From contig NMRA01000105.1 in assembly GCA_002633005.1 (NCBI GenBank), positions 598,010-662,009 of the forward strand: a DNA stretch of 64,000 nt, read 5' to 3'. A program made the translations under genes and the position numbers. Under the pieces are notes generated by a model that was not told where the DNA came from, searched no databases, and saw only the letters and a program-made list of their open reading frames with translations. Source of the stretch: Phoronis australis (lineage: Eukaryota; Phoronida; Phoronidae). Shown piece by piece: positions 11,161 to 22,773 of the stretch; the stretch's first letter is position 1; every line of letters starts with the position of its first letter.

Positions 11161-12184
11161 TTAATATACTGGAAAAAAGCTTGGTAACAGTGCAAGTTGT
11201 GATTATTTCATGACTATTGATTTCAAGTTCTCTAACTCAAGTCATCTTGTTATGCAAAATGTTTTGTTGTTGCCTGGTTACAAACTACTAAATAAGGGCA
11301 CTCATTGCTATTTATAAACGTATATTTTGTACTTGTTTCAATAGTCTACCATAGAAATTCACTCTTCTAACATTTAATTGGTTCATAAAGTCGAAAGCAC
11401 TAAGTCGACATGTTAGCACAGGTTGCAAACTGACATATTGTAGAGTTTGTAAATGATAAAATTAACCAGACAAAACACTGTTTTAGCTGTCATGACAGCT
11501 AAGCTATCCTGTTAACATCAAAAGTGACTGGTTGTTACTACTATGACCGGTAAGATTCCTATTACAGAATGGCTTAGCCTTGGTAACTTTCCTGTTGATT
11601 CCCTCTTACTCTCAGTTATGAGAGATAGTTACAATGAATTTGGCTTCCATCCAGCCGCCATGTTTTTGATTTTTTGTTGCGTACTGTTCATACTCTCATG
11701 TTGAACCTGGCCCGTGTTTAAGGAGGTACCCTACAGCTCACAGCTGGATACTAGGTGAAGGGGTGAGTGTCCGGGACCAAGGGAAGAACCTTTATTTAGC
11801 ACACAACATGGCCCAAGTTTGTTTTATCTTTTTACTCCATAGAAATAGACTAGAATTTTTAGTCGATCAGTAGCACGATTTGTGATATGGACAACTGGTA
11901 GCGTGCAGACCAGACTGTAATAAAACAACATTTGACAAATGTTACCCTTGTTTCCAGGTAGGTAATCAGCTTTGGAAAATTGAAAAATATAAATTTTGTT
12001 AATTATTTTTGTGCGAAATAAGTGGATAATTATGGTAAGTAACGTTATGACCACAAAGTGGGTTGAATACGTGTTTCGTGGAAAAGTAATTATATTAAGT
12101 AAAGGTTCCCATTTATTGCTGAAGGACAGTAAACACCTTTCTGAGTTCCTGGTATTGTTGCATTATATATGTTTCGTATTATTG

Positions 12185-14488
12185 CAGGGCTCGACGCTAT
12201 TAAAATCGCCAGGTCGCATTTTGCGACCTATCCAGAATTCCAGGTCGCATTTCGAAAATCCAGCTCGCATTCATAAATGCCAGGTCGCAAAATTTTCCCG
12301 CCATTTTTACGCGTCAAAATTGATTTTAGATCATCGAGAAAATGTTTAGATTATGCTCTTTCCTGCCGCGTTAAATACTCACAAGTTTCTGATCCCAAAA
12401 CTGACTTCGTTCATGCAGGTACGGCGTTACTGTTCTTCACGACCGCCATTGAAAGTCTCTAGAGCGCAAGTCAAGTTCCCGACGTGAAAGTTGAATTAGT
12501 GCTCTCTAACTGACACGTGCATTCGAGTAGCTAAGTTTGCGATTTGAAAAGGGAGAAAATGCCCGTTGAAAAAGTATCCGGGATTTTGCTAGGTCTGACC
12601 TGCTACTGACTGTCATTTAAGTCGTTAAAAAAATCCGTGAAACGATGCTTTAACCGAATAAACATTTCAGTGCAAATTTCACAACAAAAATGTGGAACTT
12701 ATGCTGTTTACGTAATCAACAATTAGTTTTCCATGAAGTGAATAACCTTCAAATAATTTCCGACTCCCTCCATGCGAGTTTCCATCTGGTAATGGCAAGT
12801 TTGCTCAATACCTTCCAGGTACGGGAAAAATACATGTAGGTCAGTCAAAAAACGACACGCATGTCACTAGTGTTAACTTTCTTTCGGAGGTGTAAAACAA
12901 ATCCGGGATTTGGTTTTTACATATTGAGAAAAGACGTTTTTTGAAAACGGAATTTGTTGTGTAAAATGAGAGTAACACACCATATAGGCTGCGAGTCAAT
13001 TTTCAACCACGCGCGGTTGTTTGTAGTGCGATATGATGGGCGCTAGCCTAAACTGTGAGCGCTTAATTGGAAATTCTCAAAAGTTGAGGGGGAACGCTTA
13101 CTAGATCAGTGAGCGCTTACTGTGAAACACTTCAAAGGTAGAGAGTAGGCTTGTGCGTTAGCATATTCGTTAACCTGAGTGTTTGCGGTAATAAGATATT
13201 AAAAGACTACAATGGTAAGAAATGTTATAATAATACGATTTTGCGAGGCAAACTCCATCTGGTAGGGGTGACTTTCTGCATATCGTTACCACCTACACTG
13301 TACCCTTTTTAGTCACCAGGAATAATTTTGTTTTTAATTGCCCGCTTCAGCTGGAACATGATTATTTCTATTGGAGTCTGAACATTTTTACGGCGGNATC
13401 GAGTAGCTGGCTACGGGCATAGAATATAGGATTTAGAGAACATCGACCTCGAGAAACATCGGAACAGGAAAGTATCAGTTCTGGGTTACATCCGTCCCGG
13501 GGAATATCGTAAAGCCTCAGGTCTTTTATAACCGCCGGAAATATATGAGTTCATTTTCAAATAAACCATTGGCAACCGGGTGCTTAACAGAGCCAAGCCG
13601 GTGTACTCTGACTTTCATTTAGGACTGCCGCTGTTCTCTTTTGATGTGCAGCTTTGAAAACGGTGCGCACGCGTGAGTTCACGCACTTGAATCACTGGAA
13701 TAGGCCTACACTTTACGTTGGCAACAACGTACTGTGAAAAACAAATCATATTTCGCGCACGTAGCCCCAAAAACAAGTAGAAGGGTTTGAGAAGTTCTTG
13801 GCAACTGAAAGTGAAGATGTGATCTTTGTTTGGGGATTAATAGGTTGTCGTTTTCACTTTGGCTGTCTTATGGGATAAAAACGAGGCGCACATATCTATG
13901 TCACGATTGTCTTGTCGGGACCGCTTACACGCTAACGACGGGACCGACCAGTGCCACAGTGCGATATCAGGGATATTGTCGTGGATATTTGGTAAAGGTA
14001 ATAAGAACATAGTAAGCAAAAAAAACAAACATATTTGTCCACCACAAAGTTTGATAAGTTGATTGCTTAAGAATCAATAGAAATACCACTGTTTTGTGAA
14101 GTTTTATCAAGTGTTATGTGGCCCGAAACTTTCTTCGGCAAATCCGGAAATTTGCAAAAGTGGCCGAAAATGTTAGCCAATGAAACGCGTCAAAGATCGA
14201 TTTTGCATATCCCATGGTCACGCGACTTGCTTACAAGTCATCGGGAGGGCTGTTCTCAGTTAGTGGTCTTTTGAATTTGGATTTGGCAACAACCAAGTAA
14301 TGGTCGGATTAACAATAGTTGCTTTATTATTTGCCAGGTATCTGCCGAGAAGTGTAAAAACTCAGCTCACATTCGTTGGAAATTCCAGGTCGCATTTTTC
14401 AACTTGATACGAGCTGACAAAAATCTCAGCTCGCATTTCCAAATTTCAGGTCGCAAATGCGACCTGCAGCTCGTTATGTCGAGCCCTG
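12185..14488. mobile_element. Non-autonomous hAT-like element, about 2.3 kb
   Basis: The termini are perfect 11-base inverted repeats, CAGGGCTCGAC and GTCGAGCCCTG. Just inside both ends are several copies of CAGGTCGCATTT or CAGCTCGCATTT in both orientations, a subterminal layout typical of hAT transposase binding regions. The interior (about 2 kb) shows only short open frames and no transposase motif, so the element would depend on an enzyme made elsewhere. The flanking bases ATTG and CATTGCAA give no convincing 8-base target duplication, so the family assignment rests on the termini. Confidence 0.75.
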
Positions 14489-16863
14489 CATTGCAATGCC
14501 AAATTTGTTGAATATTCAGGTTGAATAAACAGCAAAAACTTTGGAAACTGATCCAAGTTATAGCATGCATGACATTTGATACATGTACACAATTCAAGAT
14601 GGCTATTTGTTTCATTTACATGAAGTTCCAGTTTTATTCAGTTTGATGACTACATTAAACCCATTCATAGTTCAATGGCGTAGTTATGTAATGACTGTTT
14701 ACAAGGGTAGCATATTAACCAGTGTCAAACAGATATATACTGAAATGTGGCCATGACATTTGTGCCAAGTCCTGGAGTTGTATGGCTTTGACATGGACTG
14801 CATTTCACCATTAACATTTGCGTCAGTTGTAAAGAGTTAGGACTCAAGCTGATTTTTCTAACTGCAGGACAATTCTGTCATTGTTATGTTGAAAAGTAAT
14901 ATCAGTTAATGGATATTTCAATTTAATTTGTACTTTGGCATAGCAAACCATTAAACCAATAAATAAGCGAATGTTAGAAGCTTTAAGTTCTGATTTTTCT
15001 GAAAATTATTGAAGTCACACTGAGGAAGTTCTCAATATCATTTAACATAAGTTTTGTGTTAACGTTAGTTGTGTAATTATTGACTAGTAAACAACTATGA
15101 CTTAAAAATGAAGAATAAAGATTGGGTGTTCAAACTGAAATCGCAGTCTTATTTTAGTGAAACCTCTGTTCCTTCTCTTTTGACACTTGCTTAGTTGGCT
15201 GTACTTTAATTCACAGTAGCATTTTGAAACATATTTAAATGATTTAAAATGCTCAAACTTTTTAAGTTAAAATGTTATAATTTCATCAAGTTAAACAGTT
15301 CTTGCCTTATATCATTTAAAACATTTTAAAACTTATATTGCATTTAAATCAGTATGTTTAAGTTAAAAAACGTTTTCAATTCGTCGTGTGAAAGGAAAAT
15401 GTTTTAGCAAGACTGTTTAACGTGGCACACACAAGTATAACTGGTGTTTTCTACTGAAAAAGAATGAACGCCCTCGTACTGGTGCTGAATGATGTCACAT
15501 GACACTTAATATATGAGTTTAGTAAACATTTCGTGTGACAATTGGCCACCGGTGCTCAACACTTAAAAAACATTTTAGTGATATCAAGTTTGTTGTGTGA
15601 ACATAACACATTTTTCATTTAAAAGGTTTTAGCTAGAGCATTTTAATTACACATAACTAGAACATTTTAATTACAGACTTCATGTTCGTGTGAATCCATA
15701 AATTTTGGCACTTCAACTGCTAAGTTATACTGCCATTCAATCAATAGGCAATTATCCTTGACAGGTAACTCAAGAACTGTTTACCTTCCTCCAACTTTTG
15801 TCTAGCTCACTGTTTGGCTAATCTGGTGTTTGCTGGTATCGAAGACTATGTGATATTTATCATGGTTCTAATATGACAAATGACTGGTTTGGTGCTATGA
15901 TTTTCATGCTTGAAATAAACTATTGGAAATTGATATTGCAATGTAATTTTCGTTCCCAAGCCACGTTTGTATATATTCCAAACAAGAGGGTACAAAATGT
16001 TCTTTTAAGAACATCTTAAAAGACGTTACGAGCGAAGACATGCTGAGCTCAGAAAGTAAATTCTCGCCAGTTTTGGAGATGTACTAGAAGACAATAAAAA
16101 TTTTAATAAATCACTTTTTTCATGACAGTTGCATCATACTTAAATCACCACTCAAGCTTCACCCCTGATCCTAGAACGATCAAGTATGTATAAAACATCT
16201 GCCAAGCTTAGAGTTTAAATGCCTCTAGTCTTTTCCATTCCACATCACTACAATAATCTGTGGTGAGGTTAATCCAGAAGCAGGTGATTCTTGGTGACAT
16301 TCCCCAAGTAGACCCTTAGGGACTATCTGTAAGTAATTTCTGGTAGTTTGAAAAAATTGGACACACACTTTGATATTAGAAGCCCTTGGAAAATAAACAA
16401 GGACAAATTGGCTATGATTTTCTGTTTTTACTGTCCATGGTGTGGTATCAGGTAGAACTGCGTGCTGTGATATTGCAAGAAGCTCGCACTGTGAATGTAT
16501 TATCACAACATCTGTGTGTAAACCGGGAATGAACTGTTCCATTTGCGTCATAAGCATTCCTCCAAGGTATGGTCATGGCATTGCACATATCAACAAAACC
16601 CTCTTGGGTATTGGGTGAGAATGGTGAAGTAAATCAAGCATACATTCGATTGAATTCACCTTTGTATGACTCAGTAGTTGTATGTATAGTTTGTTTACAC
16701 CTAGTCTGGAAGGAAAGCTTTGTACCAGAACTGTGGTGTCACCATATGTAAAGCTCTGATTTGGAAAGGACAATGAGCTAAGCTGAGCTCATTGGAAAGG
16801 ATGAGGGAACAATTAAAGCAGTGAGAAATGCTGATGACAACATAGGATTTTTGGTGCAAGTAA
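14489..16863. other. Non-coding AT-rich stretch
   Basis: No exon or RNA gene could be supported. A 22-base tandem pair built on AGAACATTTTAATTACA lies near 15638-15676. The 110-codon minus-strand frame at 16225-16557 has no recognisable motif or splice context. Confidence 0.5.
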
Positions 16864-17111
16864 AAAACGGTAAAATCTCACCAGTTTAGTACACAATATG
16901 GCGGACAAGTGAAATTTTATGTCTTCATTTTTTAATAAAAGATAAGTAGCACCAAATAAATGCTGTACCATTTTAAATGTCTATGCCGTAGCTACCTTCA
17001 GACAATGTTTGCAGTATTACTGTGAACATTCAAAACAATATCAGAAGCATTTGGAAAATGACCAATTTTGGCAATTATTGTTGTTCGAAATAGGTGAGAT
17101 TTTATCGTACA
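16864..17111 (+). mobile_element. TIR repeat family A, copy 2 (both ends visible)
   Basis: Begins ACGGTAAAATCTCACC and ends GGTGAGATTTTATCGT, which are inverse to each other, about 245 bases apart. The next inner motif is ACACAATATGGCGGACAAGTG. This copy defines the family as a small inverted-repeat element without coding capacity. Confidence 0.8.
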
Positions 17112-17218
17112 AGGCATGACATAGCAGCAAAGGGTACTGTAAAAGTTGTGGTACTGGCCACCACTCTGTGTGGAATGTGATCTTTGGTCATGTACTGCCC
17201 TTCATAGGCTTTGTGCCT

Positions 17219-17238
17219 CGGGGGGGGGGGGGGGGGGG
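17219..17238. repeat. Poly-G run followed by N
   Basis: About 20 consecutive G, then an N at 17239. The length is probably unreliable. Confidence 0.9.
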
Positions 17239-17694
17239 NGTCTCCATATTTGAAAGGGTGCTGTTGCGCGTCCTTAATCCAGACCAAGGCAAGACCTGGG
17301 CAGCTGGTAAACTGAGTATCTGAAAAATATCAAATGATGGAAAACTTTTCATGAGCCAATATCACTGGAACTGCATAGCACTGCCTTGAAAATAAACATA
17401 TTATATGTACAAAAGTTACAAAAGACATCCGATTTTGTTTTCTCGGGAATGGAAAAATAATGTCACAGTAGAAGATTCACTCTGGATTCACTTTGCCCTT
17501 TTGCTCTTGAGTTTTCAGTAAAATTATGGTGATTGGGGAATCTCAGTTAATTGGGAACATATGATGATCAACAAATGAAATTTAATTTCTTGATCAGAAA
17601 GATAAGACTGTAGCCCCAAATGAACTACCACCAGATATTTTTGAGAAATGCTGGTCAACCCTTACTACGTTTTCCAGAATTGACCACATTTTAG

Positions 17695-17857
17695 TACCGT
17701 AATCGTTTGGGTTAACGCCCTGGGCGGTTAAATTGGCGAACCCAAAAAATCGGGGGAGGGCGGTTAACCGAGCAGTGGGCGGTTAAATCGGAAATCCACT
17801 TAAAGTCGGGGATGGGCAGTTAACTGAACATGGGCGTTAACCCGAACGATTACGGTA
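17695..17857. mobile_element. Short palindromic element (TACCGTAA termini), copy 1
   Basis: Ends are TACCGTAATCGTTTGGGTTA and its near inverse TAACCCGAACGATTACGGTA. The interior repeats GGGCGGTTAA in direct and inverted form. A relative with the same layout lies at 57948-58112. The 163-base length and structure fit a MITE. Confidence 0.8.
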
Positions 17858-17874
17858 GCTTGTTAGGGAGCGTT

Positions 17875-18132
17875 TACGAATGGGTGACATTTAGTTCATG
17901 TAAAAACTCTCCAATTTCTTGACAATCCCAAAATGAGCCTTTTTCATTTTCAAGGGCGTCTAATGTTGTTGTCAATGCCCAGAAATTTTCAAAACTTCGT
18001 CTGATAATAGCTGTGGTACAAAATGGAAAAACAGTCGATTTGGCGCTGCATATATTGTATGGAAAAAATGATGAAGTGAGATTTCACGTGTCGGCCATGT
18101 TGTTTACTAAACTGGAGAGATTTTAGTGTACC
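17875..18132 (-). mobile_element. TIR repeat family A, copy 3, next to an exon
   Basis: Same family as 7375-7640: CGTGTCGGCCATGTTG and CTGGAGAGATTTTAGTGTACC near the right end. It stops only about 35 bases before the acceptor of the exon at 18168. Confidence 0.7.
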
Positions 18133-18167
18133 AAGTGTGGATTGTAATAACACTTTATTGTTTCTAG

Positions 18168-19061
18168 GTGGACGACTTTCCGGATTTTCTGCAAGGAGAT
18201 GAGCGTAAGAATACAATGCATATAGTCCTCACTGTATGGACGGAGGATGTCAGGAAGGTGCGCTCCAAAAAAACGGAACGTGCAGGCTCGCCCTTGACGA
18301 CCTCCAATGACCTCTCCCCTAGAGACCTCCACCATTCGCAGTCAGTTCCTGGCATTCTGGACCACAGGGACTTACAGTCTGAATACAGAAGCCGGTCTGC
18401 AAGTTTCGACAGACTGCAGCTGTCTTCAACGTCCAGTCGCAAGTCATCCTCTTCTTCGTTACAATCCCCGAGATCGCCGAGAACGCCTCGTAAATCTCCG
18501 ACACCGTCTCCTAATTCAAACGGTAGTTCGAGTTACGATGAAGCGACACTAAGGCGGTCCCTTAAAGACGACGAACTATCGAATGAGTCGGGTGAGGAGG
18601 ATTCGTTAAGTCTTTCAAAATCAATGCCTTCTGTTCAGTTGAGAAAAATGCAAATTAACAATAATGGTAGCTCCGAATTACAGACTCCTAAACGTCAAAA
18701 GTCACACGAAGATGCTAGTCAGAAGTCTGCCAGTTCACGGCCATTACCACAAAGACCGGAGAATGACCGACAGAAGCAGGTGGCTGCGTTGAATTCACAT
18801 AACAAAAATGAGCTTAAGCTTAACCTTGACCTTGGAGATCTGGATATGGAAGGAGGGGACAATGCATTATCAGTGCCAACCATTGCTAGGAGACGCAGCC
18901 ATAACTCCGAAGTAGACGAAACCGACAGTAGGGGGAGCTGTGAAGATCTGGACGGAGTGGAAAGTGCCAAGCGTAAAAAGAGTGTCATCCATATCTATAT
19001 GTTGAAGTCATCGTCACCCATGTTCATGTTGTTTATGTCAGCCTGGAAGAACTATCTTATA
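18168..19061 (+). CDS. DUF4551/C12orf56-like protein, large internal exon
   Basis: An 894-base internal exon (298 codons, phase 0 at both ends) follows the acceptor TTGTTTCTAG and ends at the strong donor ATA|GTAAGT. It opens with a compact segment (DDFPDFLQGDERKNT, then MHIVLTVWTEDVRK). A long Ser/Pro/Arg-rich, presumably disordered region follows at residues 30-125, with repeated SPRSPRTPRKSPTPS-type motifs that look like proline-directed kinase sites. An acidic/basic low-complexity stretch comes next. The exon closes with SSPMFMLFMSAWKNYLI, where folded sequence resumes. The order and the downstream exons resemble the uncharacterised DUF4551 family (vertebrate C12orf56); this is from memory, without a search. 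Family members start upstream of the DFPDFL motif, so one or more 5' exons are missing. I could not find them between 1 and 18167. Confidence 0.85.
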
Positions 19062-20094
19062 GTAAGTGATAGATCTGTTGTTATGTTCCATGTTTGCGAT
19101 AAAAGTAGATTTACCGTTACATCGTTTCAGCAGTTGCATGGTTATAGACCTAACTCCCACGGCGGACATTAAAATGCAAAGCGAGGCTCACTGCGATAAA
19201 CAAAGCAGAGGTTGACATTGCGTGAGTCAAATGGCCGGTCTTTTGAGTCCAACCAGGGTATCAAAATCTTAAAAATATGTCAATGATTAACCACAGAGAC
19301 GTAGAAAAATATATTAGAGAACAAGTCAATGCACCAAAGATTTGTCTGGCGGAAGGGTATAATTTTTTTGTCGGAAAACTAGGTTCGAAACATGAAAAGT
19401 AAATATTACCAAACTGCGGCGATCGTAGTGTTACGGGTTAGGTATTATGCTGAATGCAGGGTTGCGTTGTAAATTGCTGATAAAATGTTTTCTATACAAA
19501 TCAGGTCATCTGTTTGTACTGTTGACGAGTTGAAGATATATTCGACAGTGGTGGCTCATCGCATTTTTCAGTCGTGTGCAATTAGTCACAACAGGTTTAA
19601 TTTGTTGATACATCAAGCACAGCCTAGACCCTGGTGAGGTAGGGCTTACCTGACAGTTAATTTGTGATTGAACTGAAAGAATAACTGATTTTATTAAATA
19701 AATTTTTTATGAAAATAAAAAACCAGGCTCGTATTTGAAAATAAAAATTATTTGACCATTTTTTAAATTTTGAAAAGAAAATTAAAAAGGAGCACAGCCC
19801 TAGAAATCGCTTTGAATTCGCATTATATTCAGGTTCTCATTCACTCCCTTGCACACATTCACAAGTTGTTATTTGACCATAAATTCTGCTTTCTTGGTTT
19901 TAATAATTCTTACCTCGGTCTATTTCATGTGTTATAGGTTCGAAATATCAAACCTGGACCAAGTTGAATTTTAAAATTAAAACACCTGTTTTGTTCGTCC
20001 TAAGCATAACCTCGGTTTAGAGCTCAATTTCAGTTACCTGAACAGAGTAAGCATAGTTATCATGTTTCTTCAGGTGCCTCGTTCATGAAAGGGG

Positions 20095-20250
20095 AAAGGT
20101 GCATGGACGGCGCACCATAGGGGGCTGGCGGGCTATAGCCCCCCCACTTTTTTCAGTGCTACGCCGCACGTGGTCTAGAGGTTGTGCACCACAAGGGGGC
20201 TGAAGGGGCTTTAGCCCCCCCACTTTTTTCAGTGCAGCGCCGCCCATGAG
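20095..20250 (+). repeat. Tandem pair of about 75-base GGGGGCT units
   Basis: Two units each read GCACCA...GGGGGCTG, then TTTAGCCCCCCC or CTATAGCCCCCCC, then ACTTTTTTCAGTGC. Each unit contains a small hairpin (GGGGCTTTAGCCCC). It lies in an intron of the DUF4551-like gene. Confidence 0.8.
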
Positions 20251-21273
20251 GTGCCTGTGCTTTCCAGTTCTGAGAGGGGAATTTTTTCGCCGAGTAATAG
20301 GAAAAATCTACCTCCTCTCATGGGCTCTGCCTCAAGTAGCATTTTGTGCTCTTTCAAATTGTCCCTGTCCTTTTTGGAAAGAAAAATGCATTATCTTTCA
20401 ACCCGTAGTCATGAAAACACAGCCTGACTGGCCGAAGAATCTCCGGTTGTTAACCGAGATGCGACAACTAAATATGATCTACTTGTAACTTTTCGAAATA
20501 AACATTTATAAAGTTTAAACAGACCTCCTATTTTCTTTCGTCGCTGCGTATAGCATGCGACCCAACGCTTCCGAATCTCAACGTCCTTAGGGATTGTAAA
20601 ACAGACGGTTGAATGTCTGTATTTTTCTAGCCGTTCGAGCAACGTGGAATGCAACTATGCCGAAAAGCCAACTAAGCTATCGTAGCGAGCCTAGTTTTGA
20701 AACGCGCCTCCTGTCGGCGTGAATTAGGTCTATTTACTTTCAATTTGACCTGTTATCAATCACCAAACTAAATACTTGAGACTCGACTTTAAAATTGACC
20801 ACTCCCATGGCATGAAATCTTAAAGTTTTCTTGAAGAATTCTAAGGGATTGGTCAATCTTATAGTCAAGTTTTAGTGTAGTCTCACATCCTGGTTGGCAT
20901 ATAATTGTATTGTTTTGTCTTGTTTGGTTTTTTAAAATCGTTGTTCTGCATGACCTGTTTTAAAGTTTCACATCATCTCTTTGCTGGCATTTTAGACAAA
21001 AGGTGCTCTCATTGTTAACAAAATACGATAAGTGCTTTAAAATGGGCTGTTCATTGCTGTTTGAGTGCATCAGGAGTCTGTTTCATGAAATTGACTGAAG
21101 ACTTAAGACAGAAATTTGGACTTACGCTCCCGACCCATTTGAGTTCTCGCATATAGAACACTACGGTCGAGTAAGTTCTAAATCGCCATGTTGGAATCTG
21201 GATGATGGATTTATGTCTCTTGTCTGTCTCGTAATCAGCCGATCACTAAGACTTTCATTATTTTTTGACAGCA

Positions 21274-22772
21274 CAAGCTAAAGATTTGCCTTTCCAGAGA
21301 TATTCCTGGACTGCGCCTTTGCGCCATTTGCGCATCAAAATAAGAAGGCACAAGTACATTGCAGCAGTGTGCCCCCGGGCACATTTTTTAAATCGCAATA
21401 CTCTTTCAAAAATGCAAGGTCCTAGTTAGGGTACAGCCATTCGGGTAAAACATGACAGTTCTCATTTCGATTGCCCTTGATGTTTCTGTTTCATATGTTA
21501 CCACTTTAATTACCACTAAGTCTGCTGAGCACAACCATTTGAAAAAAGGCACACTTTTTATCATCAGGTGCACCTGCCCAGGTCAAACTTTGAAAATTCA
21601 TTTTTTACTTGAAATCTGGAATTTATACCCATGTGTGTAGCTCGAATATACATCAAGTGTGAACTTGGACTGAACGGAAAATGCCAAATGTAATTTGGAG
21701 TACAAATATTAGACCTCAAATTGCTGCACGTGGCTTTCGAGTTTTCGCTCTATGTATGTGGGTTCTTTCTAGCATTCCACCCTTGTGGTTGACCAAGCCT
21801 TTGCTGACCGATTGCAAACATCTCCAAGAAGAATTCTCAGGTGGGTAAAGGATAGACATCCTCTGGAAAGATTGCATGCGACTATCTTACTAGTGACATG
21901 ATATTGATATTGCTTAGTGGGTTATGAAATCTCTCAAATGACTATTGGCATGCATTTTGTTCTAGACAAATTTAAAATACTTAGTTTTAGCTTCTGGACT
22001 CGTTACTACTGGTATTTTCTTAAAAATGTTAAATAAATCTGGTGTCCTGTAAGCAGGAAACAGAATTAGTCAGGTTTAAAGTTGAAATCACACCTTTTCT
22101 TTCGTGCCAGAATTCATATTGAGTAATCGCCCAAGGGTGCGTTTTTGTGTTATTTGATGCGGCCAAGCTAAAACACATTTGATTTGTTGATTCGTCGGCT
22201 TGGACGCAAGTTTTGTTAGTTATAGGACTCAACTATAATAACAGAAATGGCAAGCATCTGTTCTGTTAATTGGTTATCAGGTAATTTTCGTTCAGAAAAA
22301 CACCTGTACTTTTTACCATTACTTTTTTCTGCTTTTGCCCTGTGCCAGTATAACAATTTTAAGACTGTTTTTGGTACCCAAAAAAACCGAAATGTACCCA
22401 AACAATTGTGGAATGTGGCCCACTGGACCCCAGTGCTTGGAGGTGTAGGACAAGAACTACATACTAGATGTCAATGCTAATGTAACGACTTCTCAGTTTG
22501 TCTAATTGAACCCAATAGATCGTGTTTTACAAAGTTATATTGAAGCACATGTTTGTTGGAGTTCGGCAATTAAATGATAACTTTGACTTGTAGGAATCAC
22601 TACTCCAATTGTAGGTGGGTGACATATTGCATTTAATTGTAGTCCTTTCTTTCTTAAGTTCTTTCAAGTTTGCATCGACTCTTTTGTCAAAAACTTCCCG
22701 AGGTCTTCTTGCTTCTGTCTTTCTCCACCCCAATAATTACCTCAAGATATGTTTTTTTTGATGTTTCAGTAA
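21274..22772 (+). repeat. 1.5 kb tandem block, copy 1
   Basis: The sequence from CAAGCTAAAGATTTGCC to GATGTTTCAGTAA is repeated at 22774-24267. The first about 480 bases differ by many substitutions and indels, including a missing segment near 21500. From about 21900 onward the copies look identical. The 60-77 codon frames that appear in both copies are intron sequence. The copy ends at a single N (22773). Confidence 0.95.
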
Positions 22773-22773
22773 N

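Noticed and set aside
16225-16557. 110-codon minus-strand frame
   Set aside because: No recognisable motif and no exon context; within chance expectation for 64 kb.
22029-22480. Open frames seen identically at 23524-23975
   Set aside because: Conserved only because the whole block is duplicated; intron sequence without coding signals.
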